A stretch of 64,000 nucleotides of DNA from Lingula anatina (GCF_001039355.2 NW_019776094.1:50711-114710), one strand, 5' to 3'; shown: positions 1 through 13,422, counted from the stretch's first letter. The notes: generated by a model not told the origin, from the sequence alone. Made by a program: numbers and translations.

Positions 1-785
1 ACATGACCTTGTTCGTGCCATACTGGTAACCAATGAGAGTCTGTCCCTCTGGATCAAGCTCAGCACCGCTTTTCAGATCGGAGACGTGGCGGATAGCACC
101 AAAGGCAGTCATCCCTTTCTGGGAGGCATTCTTGTTTGTACCGTACTGAAGACCAATGGTGTCCTTGCTCTCGGCTTCGGATGTTCCAATATCAGACACG
201 TGACGGATGGCGCCAAATGACGTCATGCCTCTTTGGGAGGCATATTGGTTGGTACCCATCTGGGCGGAGAAGCAGTCCTTGCCTTCATACTCAGAAGAAC
301 CAACATCTTTTCCATGACGCTGTGCGCCAAAGGAGGTCATTCCTTTCTGGCTGGCGTGCTCGTTAGAGCCAGACTGGGGTGATATGACAGTGGCTGTCTG
401 AGGGTCGTATTCCGCTGCCCCGACATCGTTACCGTGGCGGACAGCACCAGTTGGACGCATCCCTTTCTGAGAGTCATACTGGTTGGAGCCGGACGACTGC
501 GGTCTGATGTAGGTAAGCCCTTGTTGGTCCATTTCGTCGGCCCTGATGTCAGAGACGTGACGAACGGAGCCCATGGCCGTCATGCCTTTCTGCGAAGCAA
601 ATTGGTTGGTGCCTGTTTGAAGTGACAGATTTCCGGCACTTTCCTTATCGTACTGGTCAGCTCGGATGTCTGAAATGTGCCTCACAGCCCCAATTGCTCG
701 CATGCCCTTTTGAGAAGCGTATTGGTTGGTGCCGCTTTGGATGCTGATCACACCCTGACATTCTTGGTTTTCCACAGGATTGATT
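1..785 (-). CDS. Calponin gene, probable alternative exon D (7 or more repeats, incomplete at window edge)
   Basis: An uninterrupted minus-strand frame with seven calponin repeats runs off base 1. The best start is an acceptor with AG at 787-786 after a pyrimidine-rich stretch; the exon then opens in the same phase as exons A to C (Arg-Ile-Asn-Pro-Val). The repeats (for example ISIQSGTNQYASQKGM and FSAQMGTNQYASQRGM) are more diverged than those of exons A to C and resemble the separate plus-strand calponin gene, with EYEGKD-type linkers. An in-frame ATG lies at 796-794 inside the putative acceptor tract, so this could instead be the start of a separate CH-less gene. No stop or terminal signature is reached in the window. 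Confidence 0.72.
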
Positions 786-2780
786 CTGGAAGACATAAGG
801 ATCCACTTTGAGTTTTAACTAACCAAGAGCTACAGGGTACTTTAGAGGTCGACAAATTAGGGAAAGAATTGGCCAAGATTTAGATTCCAGGTCTTCAAAA
901 GTGGGTGAGGACAAAAGGAGGATGTTTATAAAGAATGAATGATATAGCAACAATTGCTTCGTTTTAAACAAGCACAAAAGAAATGATTTGCTGCTATTTT
1001 GGCTCTTGAATGAATAGGTAGTGTCGTGGATTTTGAGTTAGACAAGTGGTACGTCTCCAGAATTTAACCTGTGAAAACTAGAATAGCCAGAGAATCACCA
1101 ACTCATCCTCTGCAACCTGATGGCTGCAAAAGTAAATGGTTTTAATACAAGATTATGACACTTTACGGTTCAGAACTTAGATATCCAGAAATGACATTGA
1201 ATACTTTTGGTAAATAAGCACAATGACACCAAATTTAAATATAACTAAGGTAAACGAAATTTGAAAGTTTTGATCAAAATTTTAACATTTTACGGTATAT
1301 CTGTCTTTACTGGATATCATGTCTTAACCTGTATATGTCAACAGAATTAAATTGTGACAAACAGTGTTAGTGACGCTCAATTTTGCCGATGGATCTAAAC
1401 TCTTTTGATAATTCGATGTGAAAACTTTTGCACGCCACCCATAAGTCTGATCGTGTGCAACGACCAGCTGCACGTTGAAATGACCTTAACCTACACATTC
1501 CGGAGCCATTATAGCAGTTAGTAGCAAGAACGATAGATGTGAATATGAATCATATTTTAACTAATTCGGAGAGAGGTTTGTATATAGCTGCAAAAAGGGA
1601 AATATGTGACAAAAGAGTTACTTAATACAAAAAACACCATTATTTACAAACACAAACGTAGACACAGATATTCCACGTGGAATATAGACAGAAGTCATTA
1701 TATGCAACAATCCATTTATGGCGAATGAAAGAAAAGCACTATATTCGAAATACCTTCACTGCATGCTACATAAGGCAGTGTTCGAAGATAACCCATTACG
1801 TGGTCCCTACTTGTATTTTAGTGCATGTTTTATTTATGTTGGCCGTATGGGAGATGTAAGTGCTTGAAAGTGAGTAAAGCTGAGGAAACATAAAGCCATT
1901 TGCTATCATTTTCATCCATATTTTTGTCTCTGGTTACTTGAAGAGTGACTTTTGAGGTAGCCCTTTAATTGAATGAATTAACATATTGTCCATAACAAAT
2001 CTCGAGATGACGCACTAAACTCATCACTTGACACTTTACTTTTAAGAGCCATGCTTGACAAAACCATCGGCTAATTCTGCTGTAAAGCACCATGCTGATC
2101 TCTGTGTGGAACATTGGCCGTTTATGCAGATTGACAAAGCAAGAATATAAGACAGTTTTTCCTTTGCTAAAACGCAAAATCCACACATTTAAGCATTTTG
2201 GAATAAAACCCCATCGCATTTGAAAAATTATATGACAGATTATAGTCAATTGTGTCACTATTTGTGTAAGGCGCTACAGAAACACAAGCTCAGTATAACA
2301 TGCAGGGAAATGCTTAGCAAGGTATTTAAGTATTGTAATTGTTGTGAAATCTAGGGAGTATTGTTCGAAATATGCATTTTCCAACCTTTAATTCAAACGC
2401 CTCGTCTGAATGAAGGTGTTTTAATTTAACAAAATGGTTCTTCCATCGTGCAATTAACATGAAAAATTTAACAATAATTCAACATCATATTAATTAGGCA
2501 TACTTAAAACAGTGGCAAAAGTATAGAACAGAATATTAATATCATATGCAAAATACATATGTTCCAGTACATCGATGCGTCGTGTATCGCAGCTGTAATA
2601 TAATATTGCAAATAACGGTTTAACCAGATCGTCTAAGGATTTCCTCAAGAAATGCACATTCATTATAATGCTTCTCAACAACTTGAAAGTTTATCTCCAA
2701 TAGTCTATAAGTGGCATTAGTTATACGGAACGAGTTAAACATTTGAAACGCTCATATTGCGTTAACTTTTATATATTATC
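786..2780. other. Intron or intergenic DNA between calponin exons D and C
   Basis: AT-rich sequence with no calponin-like frame on either strand and no RNA gene that I recognise. Short frames here lack family motifs and splice support. Confidence 0.6.
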
Positions 2781-2961
2781 TTATTCCTTTCGGTTTCCCT
2801 CCTGGCCGCCACAAGCATAACCATATTCAGCAAGAAGGTCAGGCATGCGCATATCCGCCGGTCGTCGCGGGGCGCCGTATGCAGTCATTCCACTTTGAGA
2901 GGCAAAGCGATTGGAGCCCATCTGTAAGCCGATTGTTCCCCTGTCAGCCATTGTGTCGGCT
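2781..2961 (-). CDS. Calponin gene, alternative terminal exon C: single calponin repeat
   Basis: A 181-nt exon with acceptor AG at 2963-2962 (C-rich tract just upstream) and stop TAA at 2783-2781. It enters in the same phase (Arg-Ala-Asp-Thr). It encodes one repeat (TIGLQMGSNRFASQSGM), then GAPRRPADMRMPDLLAEYGY and a charged tail CGGQEGNRKE. With the constant exons this makes a 267-residue protein with two repeats, close to the length of ordinary short calponins and transgelins. The C-terminal signature matches the ends of exons A and B, showing that the three exons arose by duplication. Confidence 0.8.
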
Positions 2962-3878
2962 CTATTTGGGGGGTGAAAAGGAAACAAGCATGGATGATAG
3001 TATCTTGTAGGTTAGTTGGAGAGGAAATCGCTCACTACATTAGAGGCTGCCTGGGATGAATATTGAACTAGTCTTGATTTAAGCATTGCATGCTGTTTGG
3101 TTTTAATAAACTGGATATAGATTTTTGGGTAATTGCCAGATGAATATTACATGTACAGCCAAAAACATGGGGTTTTGAGTAGTACCTATAAGTTCTCATT
3201 ATGTTTGAGGTCAAATTGATAGCTAGCTTACTGTCTGGCAATAGTATCATCATGAACTTAGTTACGCGTCATACGAACACTAATTTACAAGAGGAGAAGT
3301 AAAATATGAGCAAATCTTTCACCAAAACGCCTAGCAATTCTACATTAGTGTGGTATAAAATAAAAAAGTGTTTTCCTTAAATTTAGACACAAAGAATCAC
3401 GATTGAATATGTTTTTCATTTTTATTCACTTTGTGAGTTGCGAAGGCAAAAAGTGACATTGCATCCAAAATGTTTAGTGACCTTTAATGTGAGTGTTCTG
3501 CACCCTATTAATATTCAGATTCCACAATAACCAGTATATCTTCCAGCTCGTCTTTACTTAAGACCTTGAGTGAGCACCAACTTTAGTGTCCAAGGTGATT
3601 CTATTTGAATAAGGTAGTCGTTAGATTCAAAGATTCCATAAATGTACAAATCACTGTGAGTGCGAGCTGCCATAATCATTCTATGCTTTTTCGTGATGAA
3701 AACCATTTTACAGTGCTTCTTTTACCGTAGTTTTTGTTATCTATCCTGTTTTTTATACGACCAAATTGTCGCACTATACCCTGAGGTACAAACATGAACG
3801 TGAAAGAGTACGTGGAGCAAAAGATAAATAATAGTGCTAATTGGAGAGTGATATTCATACGGCTTTTTTCTGCTTAAT
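2962..3878. other. Intron or 3' UTR interval between calponin exons C and B
   Basis: No coding signal. The interval should hold the 3' UTR of exon B on the minus strand. A minus-strand AATAAA is visible near 3421-3427, about 450 bases after the exon B stop; whether it is used is unknown. Confidence 0.5.
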
Positions 3879-4632
3879 TTACAATTCAATTTGAGCTTTT
3901 GGTTGATGATAGCCACGCTCAGCCAACAAGTCTGGCATGCGCATATCTGCCGGTCGACGAGGTGCCCCCATAGCTGTCATGCCGCTCTGTGTGGCGAACA
4001 TATTGGTGCCCATTTGAAGTCCAATAGAACCTCTATCCACCATGCGGTCATCGGAGCGGAAGTCAGCACCATGGCGCACAGCACCATATGCGGCCATCCC
4101 CTTCTGAGAGTCGTACTTATTCGACCCCATTTGCCCGCCTATGGTACCCTTGTCCTGTAGGTTGTCGGCTCTAATGTCGGCGATGTGTCGGACAGCGCCC
4201 ATGGATGTCATTCCTTTTTGGGAATCGAACTTGTTGGTGCCCATCTGGATGCCAATCGTCGACTTGTCGGCCATGACATGGTCTAAGCGCGTGTCGGCAC
4301 CGTGTCGCACAGCCCCATAAGCCGACATACCTTTCTGGGATGCGTACCTATTGGAACCCATCTGTCCACCAATCGTAGCCCGATCTTCCATATTATCGCT
4401 CTTTATATCAGCAATATGGCGGACAGCGCCCATGGCGGTCATCCCCTTCTGACTGTCGTAGCGGTTGGAACCCATCTGTGCGCCAATGGTGGCCCGATCT
4501 TTCATCATCTGATCGGAGCGTGTGTCCGCACCGTGTCGAACTGCGCCGTATGCACTCATCCCTTTTTGAGAATCGTACTTGTTAGAGCCCATCTGAGGAC
4601 CGATTGTTACTCTATCCGCCAGGTCATCGGCT
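3879..4632 (-). CDS. Calponin gene, alternative terminal exon B: 6 calponin repeats
   Basis: A 754-nt exon with acceptor AG at 4634-4633 after a pyrimidine run, and stop TAA at 3881-3879. It enters in the same phase as exon A (Arg-Ala-Asp-Asp). Six repeats alternate the SAYGAVRHGAD type with the AMGAVRHIAD type. The last repeat carries the terminal signature GAPRRPADMRMPDLLAERGY followed by HQPKAQIEL. Joined to the constant exons it gives a 458-residue protein with seven repeats. The own stop codon and the absence of any CH-domain exon between it and exon A argue for an alternative last exon of the same gene. An independent gene with undetected 5' exons is possible but less economical. Confidence 0.82.
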
Positions 4633-6563
4633 CTGAAAAGTAGGGTTGGCGACAGGTGAACGGACGAACGCGCCGCCCGCTTGTAAAGTCACTCTCTCTT
4701 TGCATATTGGACAATTTTTAACCCAAGTATAGCGTTTTCAGATGGATAGAAGTGGCAAGAAGAAAAGGTATGAAAGAGAGACGCTTTAGCAAGAGAAAGA
4801 TTATTTGGTAAACAGTTAGAAAGCTATGAAAACGTAAGAAAATGTGTAAAACTGTTTTGTTGTAGCCTTGTCTGCCCTCATTTTGGTTTTACCAAAGGTA
4901 CAGATGGGAAAGCAAATTTATATCAATAGCACTATGAGTTCACATCAGTAGTCTTATTCAAAAAACACCGTGCAAGTAACATGCATTAAAATACCAATCA
5001 AAGAGATTTACATGGTGATTATTTGAGACACTCGGCAGAATAGGCCCTTAAAGTAATTGCTTAGTCTGAGTCTTTTGGGTAAAGCCCACCGTTAATGCAT
5101 TCTGACTGTTAAAAGTTAAAGGGGGGACGGGTCACACTTAAAAAGGTTTAAAGGAAATATACATCATATTCATTCAGTTCTCAGCTTCATGTAAAAGAAA
5201 CAATACTAATATTACTTCATTCCTTCCATTTTCTCTCTCTTTCGTAATTTGTGTGTTAGTCTGTTCTTTTTACCTTGATGACAAGGACTAACCCTTAACC
5301 TAGTTCTACCTGATGTTTAACAAGTTCAAATCCAAGCTATCATACTTTATTGCTTAGATACATTGAAACATCTGACAATATTGCTCTGGTATACTTAAAT
5401 CATATAAACATAATTATTGGAAACTTAGATATATCCTATGACACTATGGCCAGCAAATTCACACTGTTTAAATAACCGGGAGAGTTGCTCTTCAAACTGG
5501 AGTTGGATTGACCATACAATGTAGCTGGTGACACATATCTACCTTGAGAAAATTTGCATTAAATTTAAACAATTTCAGCTGTTTTAATTGCCGCCCCTAT
5601 GGAATGTGTCAATAAACAACAAACGCAAGAGACTTGCTTTTTAATTTTTTATTGAGCAACAATATGTAAAAATTAATTTCTTATCTGCTTTTTGCCTTTA
5701 GGGACTACAGTGCCTTACCTGACTTTCACCATCCAAATTCAATGTCCTCAAACCTTACATTGTCCGTTTCCTTCCATTTATATCGCAAACATGTACAGCA
5801 AGCAGTCGGTATACAAAAAGCCCGTCATCACATTTCTTTAGCAGTATAAATTGAATTTCGATATATTTACCTTTATTGATAGTGGTTGAACACTCAGTAG
5901 ATAATATATAAGATAATAAAAATAATAATGTTGTACAGGTGCTATGTGTGCCTTTCGTTAAGCGTATAATAACAAAGGGGCGTCCCATAACTAACAAAAT
6001 GTGGTCAGATCGCAACTTGTTTTTAATTTTAATGAATAATTATTCAATACGTAATATCAAATTTGATCCAAGATGTATTCATAAAGTGTTAATGAACAGT
6101 GCAATATAATTCGGGTTACAATGGAGGGTGAGACAAATACGTTATGAGAGTGCGATATCAGGTACGTGAACAGAAGAAAAACAATAAATATACATTAAGC
6201 AAAAAAGCCAAATAATTTACAACATTTTTGCATAAAATAAATAAATTTCGTATTATGACCCTCCGGTTTTATACACATTGTGATGCTTAAAAAAGGTTAA
6301 TGGTTTGAATAATACCCTAGAATTAGCCTATCAGAGTCATAAAAAATCATCTGTTTTGAAAGTAACGTACATTGTTCAATTTACGAAAAATTGGGCAAGA
6401 TGTTGAAGTTCATAGAAAAAAAAACAAGCTTGCTAACGCGCTAGATCCAGACTAAGTTAAGACAACAAATGAACATTATTTCTTGAAAGACTGAAGGCGA
6501 TGAATAGCCTGAGTGCCCGAAGAATAGTGTATAACATAGTTCTCTCTTAATCTTAAACATAAC
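4633..6563. other. Intron or 3' UTR interval between calponin exons B and A
   Basis: AT-rich, no supported gene. Minus-strand AATAAA hexamers near 5648-5653 and 5346-5351 are candidate poly(A) signals for transcripts ending in exon A. Confidence 0.5.
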
Positions 6564-8925
6564 TTAAAAATCAGTTGAGCCACCAGAATAACCGTATTCC
6601 TCAAGGAGGTTCGGCATGCGCATATCAGCAGGACGACGTGGAGCACCGAAAGCTGTGATTCCTTTCTGTGAATCATATTTGTTAGTGCCTGCTTGTAGAC
6701 CGATGTAGCCTTTGGAGCCAGGATCCATGTCGTCAGATCTGATGTCAGCAATGTGTCGGACGGCGCCGTAACCTCTCATGCCTTTCTGTGAGTCGAATTT
6801 GTTGGAACCCATCTGGGCACCGATGGTGGATCTGTCTTCCATATCGTCTGCTCTGATATCAGCAATATGGCGGACGGCACCCATGGAAGTCATGCCCTTC
6901 TGAGAATCGAACTTATTGGAACCCATCTGGATACCAATGGTTGATCTGTCGACCATCTCATCTTTAGCCCCAACGTCAGCACCGTGGCGAACAGCGCCGT
7001 ATCCACGCGTGCCCTTCTGCGAGTCGAACTTGTTGGAACCCATTTGTGCACCGATTGTCGACCTGTCTTCCATATCGTCTGCTCTGATATCAGCAATATG
7101 GCGGACGGCACCCATGGATGTCATGCCCTTTTGAGAATCATACTTATTGGAGCCCATCTGGATGCCAATGGTTGATTTGTCGACCATCTCATCTTTAGCC
7201 CCTACGTCAGCACCGTGGCGCACAGCGCCGTATCCACGAGTGCCCTTTTGCGAGTCGAATTTGTTGGAACCCATCTGAGCACCGATTGTGGACCTGTCTT
7301 CCATGTCGTCAGCTCTAATGTCGGCAATATGGCGGACAGCACCCATGGATGTCATGCCCTTCTGGGATTCATACTTGTTGGAGCCCATTTGTATACCAAT
7401 GGTTGATTTGTCAACCATTTCATCCTCTGCTCCGACATCGGCTCCGTGTCGCACTGCACCGTAACCCCTCATGCCTTTTTGGGATTCGAATCGGTTTGAT
7501 CCCATCTGAGCGCCAATTGTGGACCTGTCTTCCATGTCGTCTGCTCTGATATCAGCAATATGACGGACGGCGCCCATGGATGTCATGCCTTTCTGGGAAT
7601 CATACTTATTTGTTCCCATCTGGATACCAATGGTTGATCTGTCGACCATCTCATCTTTAGTTCCTACGTCAGCTCCGTGGCGAACAGCGCCATAACCACG
7701 AGTGCCCTTTTGCGAATCGAACTTGTTGGAGCCCATTTGTGCACCGATTGTCGACCTGTCTTCCATGTCGTCTGCTCGGATATCAGCAATATGGCGGACG
7801 GCACCCATGGAAGTCATACCTTTTTGGGATTCATACTTGTTGGAGCCCATTTGTATACCAATGGTTGATTTGTCAACCATTTCATCATCTGCTCCTACAT
7901 CAGCCCCGTGGCGAACAGCACCATAACCCCTCATGCCTTTCTGCGATTCGAATCGATTTGATCCCATCTGAGCGCCAATTGTGGACCTGTCTTCCATGTC
8001 GTCTGCTCTGATATCAGCAATATGACGAACGGCGCCCATGGATGTCATGCCTTTCTGGGAATCATACTTGTTTGTTCCCATCTGGATACCAATGGTTGAT
8101 TTGTCAACCATCTCATCTTTAGCCCCTACGTCAGCTCCGTGGCGAACAGCGCCGTACCCGCGAGTGCCCTTCTGCGAGTCAAATTTATTAGAGCCCATCT
8201 GAGCGCCGATAGTGGACTTATCTTCGAACTGATCTGCTCTGATATCAGCGATGTGACGAACGGCTCCCATAGAGGTCATGCCTTTCTGTGACTCAAACTT
8301 GTTCGTTCCCATTTGTACGCTAATGGTGGACTTGTCGACCATATCATCGGTGGCACCGACGTCGGCACCATGTCTAACTGCACCATAACCTCTCATGCCT
8401 TTTTGTGAGTCAAACCTGTTAGTTCCCATCTGAGCACCAATGGTTGCTTTGTCCTCAAACTGGTCGGCCCTAATATCAGCAATATGGCGGACAGCACCCA
8501 TTGTCGTCATGCCTTTTTGGGATGCGAATTTGTTGCTTCCCATCTGAATGCCAATTGTACTCTGATCTTCCATGTCATCGGCACGGATGTCAGCAACATG
8601 GCGGACAGCTCCCATGGAAGTCATTCCCTTTTGAGAAGCAAAACGGTTCGATCCCATTTGTAGCCCGATGGTAGCATTGTCAACCATATCGTCACTCTTG
8701 ATATCAGAGACGTGACGGACAGCCCCCATGGACGTCATACCTTTCTGACTTTCAAACCTGTTAGAACCCATCTGACCACCAATAGTTGCGTTGTCAACTT
8801 GGTCGTCTGCTCGAATATCAGCAATATGGCGGACGGCCCCCATGGACGTCATACCTTTCTGTGATGCAAATCTGTTGGAACCCATCTGTAGGCCAATGGT
8901 GGCCCTATCTTCCATGTTATCAGCC
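6564..8925 (-). CDS. Calponin gene, alternative terminal exon A: 20 calponin repeats
   Basis: A single open exon of 2362 nt with acceptor AG at 8927-8926 and stop TAA at 6566-6564. It begins at the third codon base, so E5 (ending AG) plus this exon reads Arg-Ala-Asp-Asn-Met. I count 20 calponin repeats of about 38 residues (consensus TIGxQMGSNKxxSQKGM), ending in GAPRRPADMRMPNLLEEYGY and a Gly/Ser tail. From repeat 5 on, two repeat types alternate (TSMGAVRHIADIRADDMED and RGYGAVRHGADVG), and a four-repeat unit of about 462 bp recurs. With the constant exons the protein would be 994 residues, a UNC-87-like actin-decorating tail on a CH domain. The many overlapping frames on both strands here are shadows of this exon. 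An internal ATG at 8915 also exists, but the acceptor and phase favour splicing. Confidence 0.88.
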
Positions 8926-11900
8926 CTAGAAATTAATTATTATTAAGTTAAATAATATTTTCAATCACACAAAATGGATAATGTATGCAATATCTAAGGA
9001 AGCGGTTAATGTATTTATCATGAAAAGTCAAATATATATATCAGGTGTCAAAACACTTACAAATTATATCAAGATGATCTGACTAATAATTTCAAATGAG
9101 TGAAAAAATGACGATTCACCATGCTTTTCCATTGATTGGAATGTTTGATAAAAAGGTCATTAGGTAGCAACAGCAGGTAGCTGGTATCGATTTCAGTCGT
9201 TTATAAATGTTGAAGTGTGGTAAAGCGTGGGTGTCAAGAGATTGTTGAGAGGTATGATGTTGGCACTGAATTTACCTGGTTTGAATAAAGATTATGTTCT
9301 TGCAACAGTGTGTCAAGATTTTACCCACCATACGCCCGTGTCCGATCCGGATTGATGAATCTGACCGATTACTTCAGCTACCGTAGAATCTACGATCCCA
9401 ATACCTTAAGGCAGTAAACGTGATAGCGCCCATTGCATAGCTTTTACTGAGCGAAATACGGTGGGTAAATCTTGACAAAATGCTGTCTAGCCATCATATG
9501 TGTATACAGCGTATTGTTTTTAAAATATCAGCTGTTTCACTTCATTGTATTAGGTTATTAAGGCACACAAGGCAAAATTGGAAAAGCATGATAAAACAAT
9601 CACAAATATCGGGAAATCTCGGTATCAGGTGACTCAGTGTCGAGATTCTACGGTAGCTCACTCAGGTTCGCATGCCACCCTGCATTGAACACGCCGAGTA
9701 TAAGAAAAGAGAAAGTGGGCAACTCTCGGGCTTAGCAAGGTCATCGATTTCCATCCCCAAGTATCAATTTTTACCCTATCAACCCATTTTAACACATGAA
9801 CAAATAACGTGTATTTCGAACGAGTACACAGAGAACGAAGAATTAAACAACATAGAAGAAGAGCATTATTTTAGAATAGAGGAGGCATTAGCAAGATATA
9901 TGTTATAGCGATATACGGCGAAAGCAAAAGTAAAGAATTCGAAGATGTTAAACATTGAAAAAAATAAAAAAAATGACAGGTATAATTTAGTTGCAAAATA
10001 GCAGAGAGATGCAAGATATCGAGAAGACGAAGAGAAAAGACGTAAAAAGGATACAAAAAACACTTATAGTGACAGGACAAACATAAATCGGTATACGAAA
10101 ACAAAAATATAATGGAAAAAGGAAGGAGCAGAATACTGATGAATGTCGAAAAGAATCAGATAAAAAAGTTTTTTCTTATTTTTCTTATTTTTTTTAGTTG
10201 GTAAACAACGATCAAGAACCCATCCCAGGTCAATATTTCACCAACCAAAACAGATATTACGAAAACCATTACTAGGCCCTTTGTGGATCTATTGGGTGTG
10301 GCACGCGAGTCTGAATGAAAATACTAGGACAAATACATAGCAATAACTGAGATCACTCGTCTAGTTTGGTTTTTTTGTCATTTTTAACCGCTCAACTGAC
10401 TGTCATTTCAAATGACTTGGTCAAGAAATTAATGCAATATTTGCACAAGCCGGTGATAGATGGTAACCTCGAATAAATTTCATACATTTATTGATCTTAG
10501 AAAATTAGAGAAGAGTGATCTCGGCATACGGGCAACAAAAAGTTCAGACCGAAGGAAACACTTGTTGTATGATCAAGGGTCAATATTTGTTTTCCATTTA
10601 ATGCATTAAAAGAGGTAATAGTACATAGTGATTTCAAGAAGCATAGGTCGTAATAGAAAATAATGATATTTTATTACGACGGAAACGTCGGTTTCAATTT
10701 TCCACTTCAAAACGTGGGTATTTTTCAGTATCAGAGGGTTTAGGTTATATGGTCATTTAGATATCATACAAAAGACAGAATTGATGGGTGTTGATCAGAA
10801 ATAGGATATTCAAACTCAGTCGTCTTATGACAAGGGATTTTTTCCCATTAAAAGACAATGAAGGCATATTACATTACGTCATAACGTGTTTCCAAGAGTC
10901 ATTAAATACAGATATCGTGCTTGGAGTAGGAGATAAATTTATCCTCGTATCTAAATGAAAAATCGTCAATTTTGATAAGATTCACGTGTAAATAATTAAG
11001 TGAATTCTCTTACACCAAGCACTAGTCTATCATCCAGATGTCGTTTGAATAGTCAGTTGGTATGGGACACCAATGAAAGAAAAACGGATGCCATTTCGCT
11101 GCCAACTTATCATAAAATCAGGCTGCATGGCAAAACGATGTTTTAGGTTTATGTGCCAAACCGTTAACCCTACAAAGACAGTCTGGATGAAGACTCACAG
11201 GACGCAGGAGCCTTTACATAGGTTGTGTTCCCATGGAAAGTCACCGTGGTTTTTATAAACATCATTTACCTACCTTCCTTCATTCCCAGCCATCGAACTG
11301 CTACAGCTAAATGCACGGTCCAGAGTATAGGCGTCCGCTACAGCCATTGTACTTCAGATCCCGGAACACATTTTGTACTTTGTATAAAAATCCAACTCAT
11401 TTCACTTGAGCTTTACAACTCAAAACTTGAACAAACCCTTTAATCCGTTGTACGGCGATAAAAAATAATAACATCACCCTAAACTTTATGAGTTAGGACT
11501 GATAACAATTATGTGTTTGGTGTTTTTTAATGTATTTGTCTGTGGTATATTTGGTGTGTATGTGTACCGAATACGCAAGAGCGTCAATGCAAGACTGCTG
11601 CACAGCTATTTCAGCTATACGTATCCAGTTAACATGAACCAATGCCCTCGACATCTGACAGATAACGCTGCTTCTATAAGTACTGTTATTAGGTAACCTG
11701 GTACTATCGGAGATACGTTAGTGTTTTAATGAAAACAACCAATTGGTTCTTAACTTATAAAACGAAAGACTTTCAGAAATACATGTAGTAAATTTGGCTA
11801 ACGAACAGTACAGCGTTAAGTATGGAGGTCGAGGATAAACAGTGGTTCATTCTCCGCCATATTTAAGACAAAGCAAATGAAAAAGCCATCAGCGGCCTAC
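8926..11900. other. Intron between the constant exons and exon A of the calponin gene
   Basis: About 3 kb without calponin repeats or other recognised coding sequence. It contains an inverted-repeat element near 9304-9488, partly overlapped by a second 16-bp inverted pair at 9376-9391 and 9643-9658. The rest is AT-rich and featureless to reading. Confidence 0.55.
9304..9488. mobile_element. MITE-like inverted-repeat element in calponin intron
   Basis: The left end reads GTGTCAAGATTTTACCCACC and the right end contains its imperfect inverse, GGTGGGTAAATCTTGACA. The arms are about 25-30 bp with about 120 bp between them and no coding capacity. Target-site duplication could not be defined, so the exact ends are approximate. 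Confidence 0.5.
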
Positions 11901-13422
11901 CTAATGTCGGCGATGTGCCTAACAGCGCCCATGCTGGTCATTCCTCTCTGGGAAGCGAGCTTGTTGGTTCCGTACTGCAGACCAATCAGTCCGTGGCCGG
12001 CCCTCAGGGTCTCCTCACTGAAGTTGGTTTCGTGGCGTTCGGTGGGTTTGGGTCCGCAGGTGGCGCCACTGAAGCCGTGGCGTTGGCACTGAAGGGGGGA
12101 ATGTTACACGAGTGAGGCGTATAATTCAGATCTCGGTGAACATTACTGTTCAGCATTAAATACGTTTAAAAGCACTTGTTATTTTCTGTGTTTCCCATAT
12201 TGATCGACGATAATTAAATATTTACAGTAAATATCACTGAGTCGAATGTACAGGTACCGTATCAGGTGACAATCTAAACTGTTTACTGATGAGTGACATA
12301 ATTTATTCCCAAAAATTACAAATCTAGAGTTTGTCAAAGTTATCAGTGGTAACTGGTTACAAGCCATCGCAAGCAATGAGACAAATAACCATACACGAAA
12401 CCCATTTACAAACTTTGTGTATAAGTCGCTCTCTAAACATTAAAAAGACTTGATGTGCGCTATCACTAAGATGGCCAAATTTCGTAGAAAAATAAGACAG
12501 TTGGCAGTACAGCAACAACTTCTGTAATATCGTGCTCTATCTCTGCAATTAAATCGTTTTTATAACTTTCCAAGACGCCTCTTACCTCAGACCCCAGGAG
12601 TTGCAGAGTTGACATGACGTTGGGGAGGTTTCTAGCTTCGAACAAGTCCACGGTGGGGAAGCAGCTGACCTTGGATACACCATATGCACGGCAGAACTTC
12701 AAGAATTTCTCGATGTTTTCCATCTGCAATTTTAAGTTGCCATGTTACCTTATGTCTGAGACAAATATATCATTACCAGTCAATCCAATCCAATCCAATA
12801 CAATCCAATACAATACAATAAAGCACTACACTGCACTATACCTATATTTGACTAAATAAAATGAACATTTTCGTCTGATGTCAACACGATTAACAAGGGA
12901 CCAGGAATGTGTTAGGTGTTATGTCGACACAATGGAAAACTTGTTAAAATGCACACCCGGCTTAACGCACCTGTTTGAAAGCGATTTCTTGCTCGTTGAT
13001 TTTGAGGTCGAGGTTCTGGGCAGCCTCGGGGCAGTTGGGAGTTCCATCGCGGATTTTGTTGGCTAGCCTGAAATAGAGAGAAATATCATACCATGCTGGT
13101 TCACATTCATATTTACATGTCTTTGGTTCATGAATGTTTCCTATTTACGTACAATGCACTTTTTTAAACAATGATGTTTCTTACATTTCAAAAAGCGATA
13201 GTAGGATGGCAATTGCATCCCCCGATCTAATTCTTAGGAAACATACTTCTTCTTCTAGTTAATGCAGCATCTGACCACTTACAATTAATTTCTGTTTCTT
13301 TAACATCCAAACGCATTTCTATTAAAACAATTGCAGGTCAGAAATACAAAGTTATAGCGAAAGAAATTTTCTTAGAATGATCATTAAAGAAAGAAATTAA
13401 ACCAAAAAGTGCTTTTGCAAAA

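Noticed and set aside
6564-8925. Regular tandem units on DNA level, superficially array-like, with many open frames on the plus strand
   Set aside because: The units encode in-frame calponin repeats on the minus strand; plus-strand frames are shadows of the repeat periodicity.
9672-9908. 78-codon frame in the calponin intron
   Set aside because: No recognisable motif, AT-driven composition and no splice or neighbour support.
12466-12585. Extension of calponin exon E4 past its donor
   Set aside because: GAG|GTAAGAGG is a good donor in phase 0, and the next exon continues the family sequence; the read-through has no homology.
12781-12832. Tandem CAATC/CAATA repeats, possible CCAAT-box cluster
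   Set aside because: Lies in a short calponin intron and looks like a simple-sequence repeat without promoter context.
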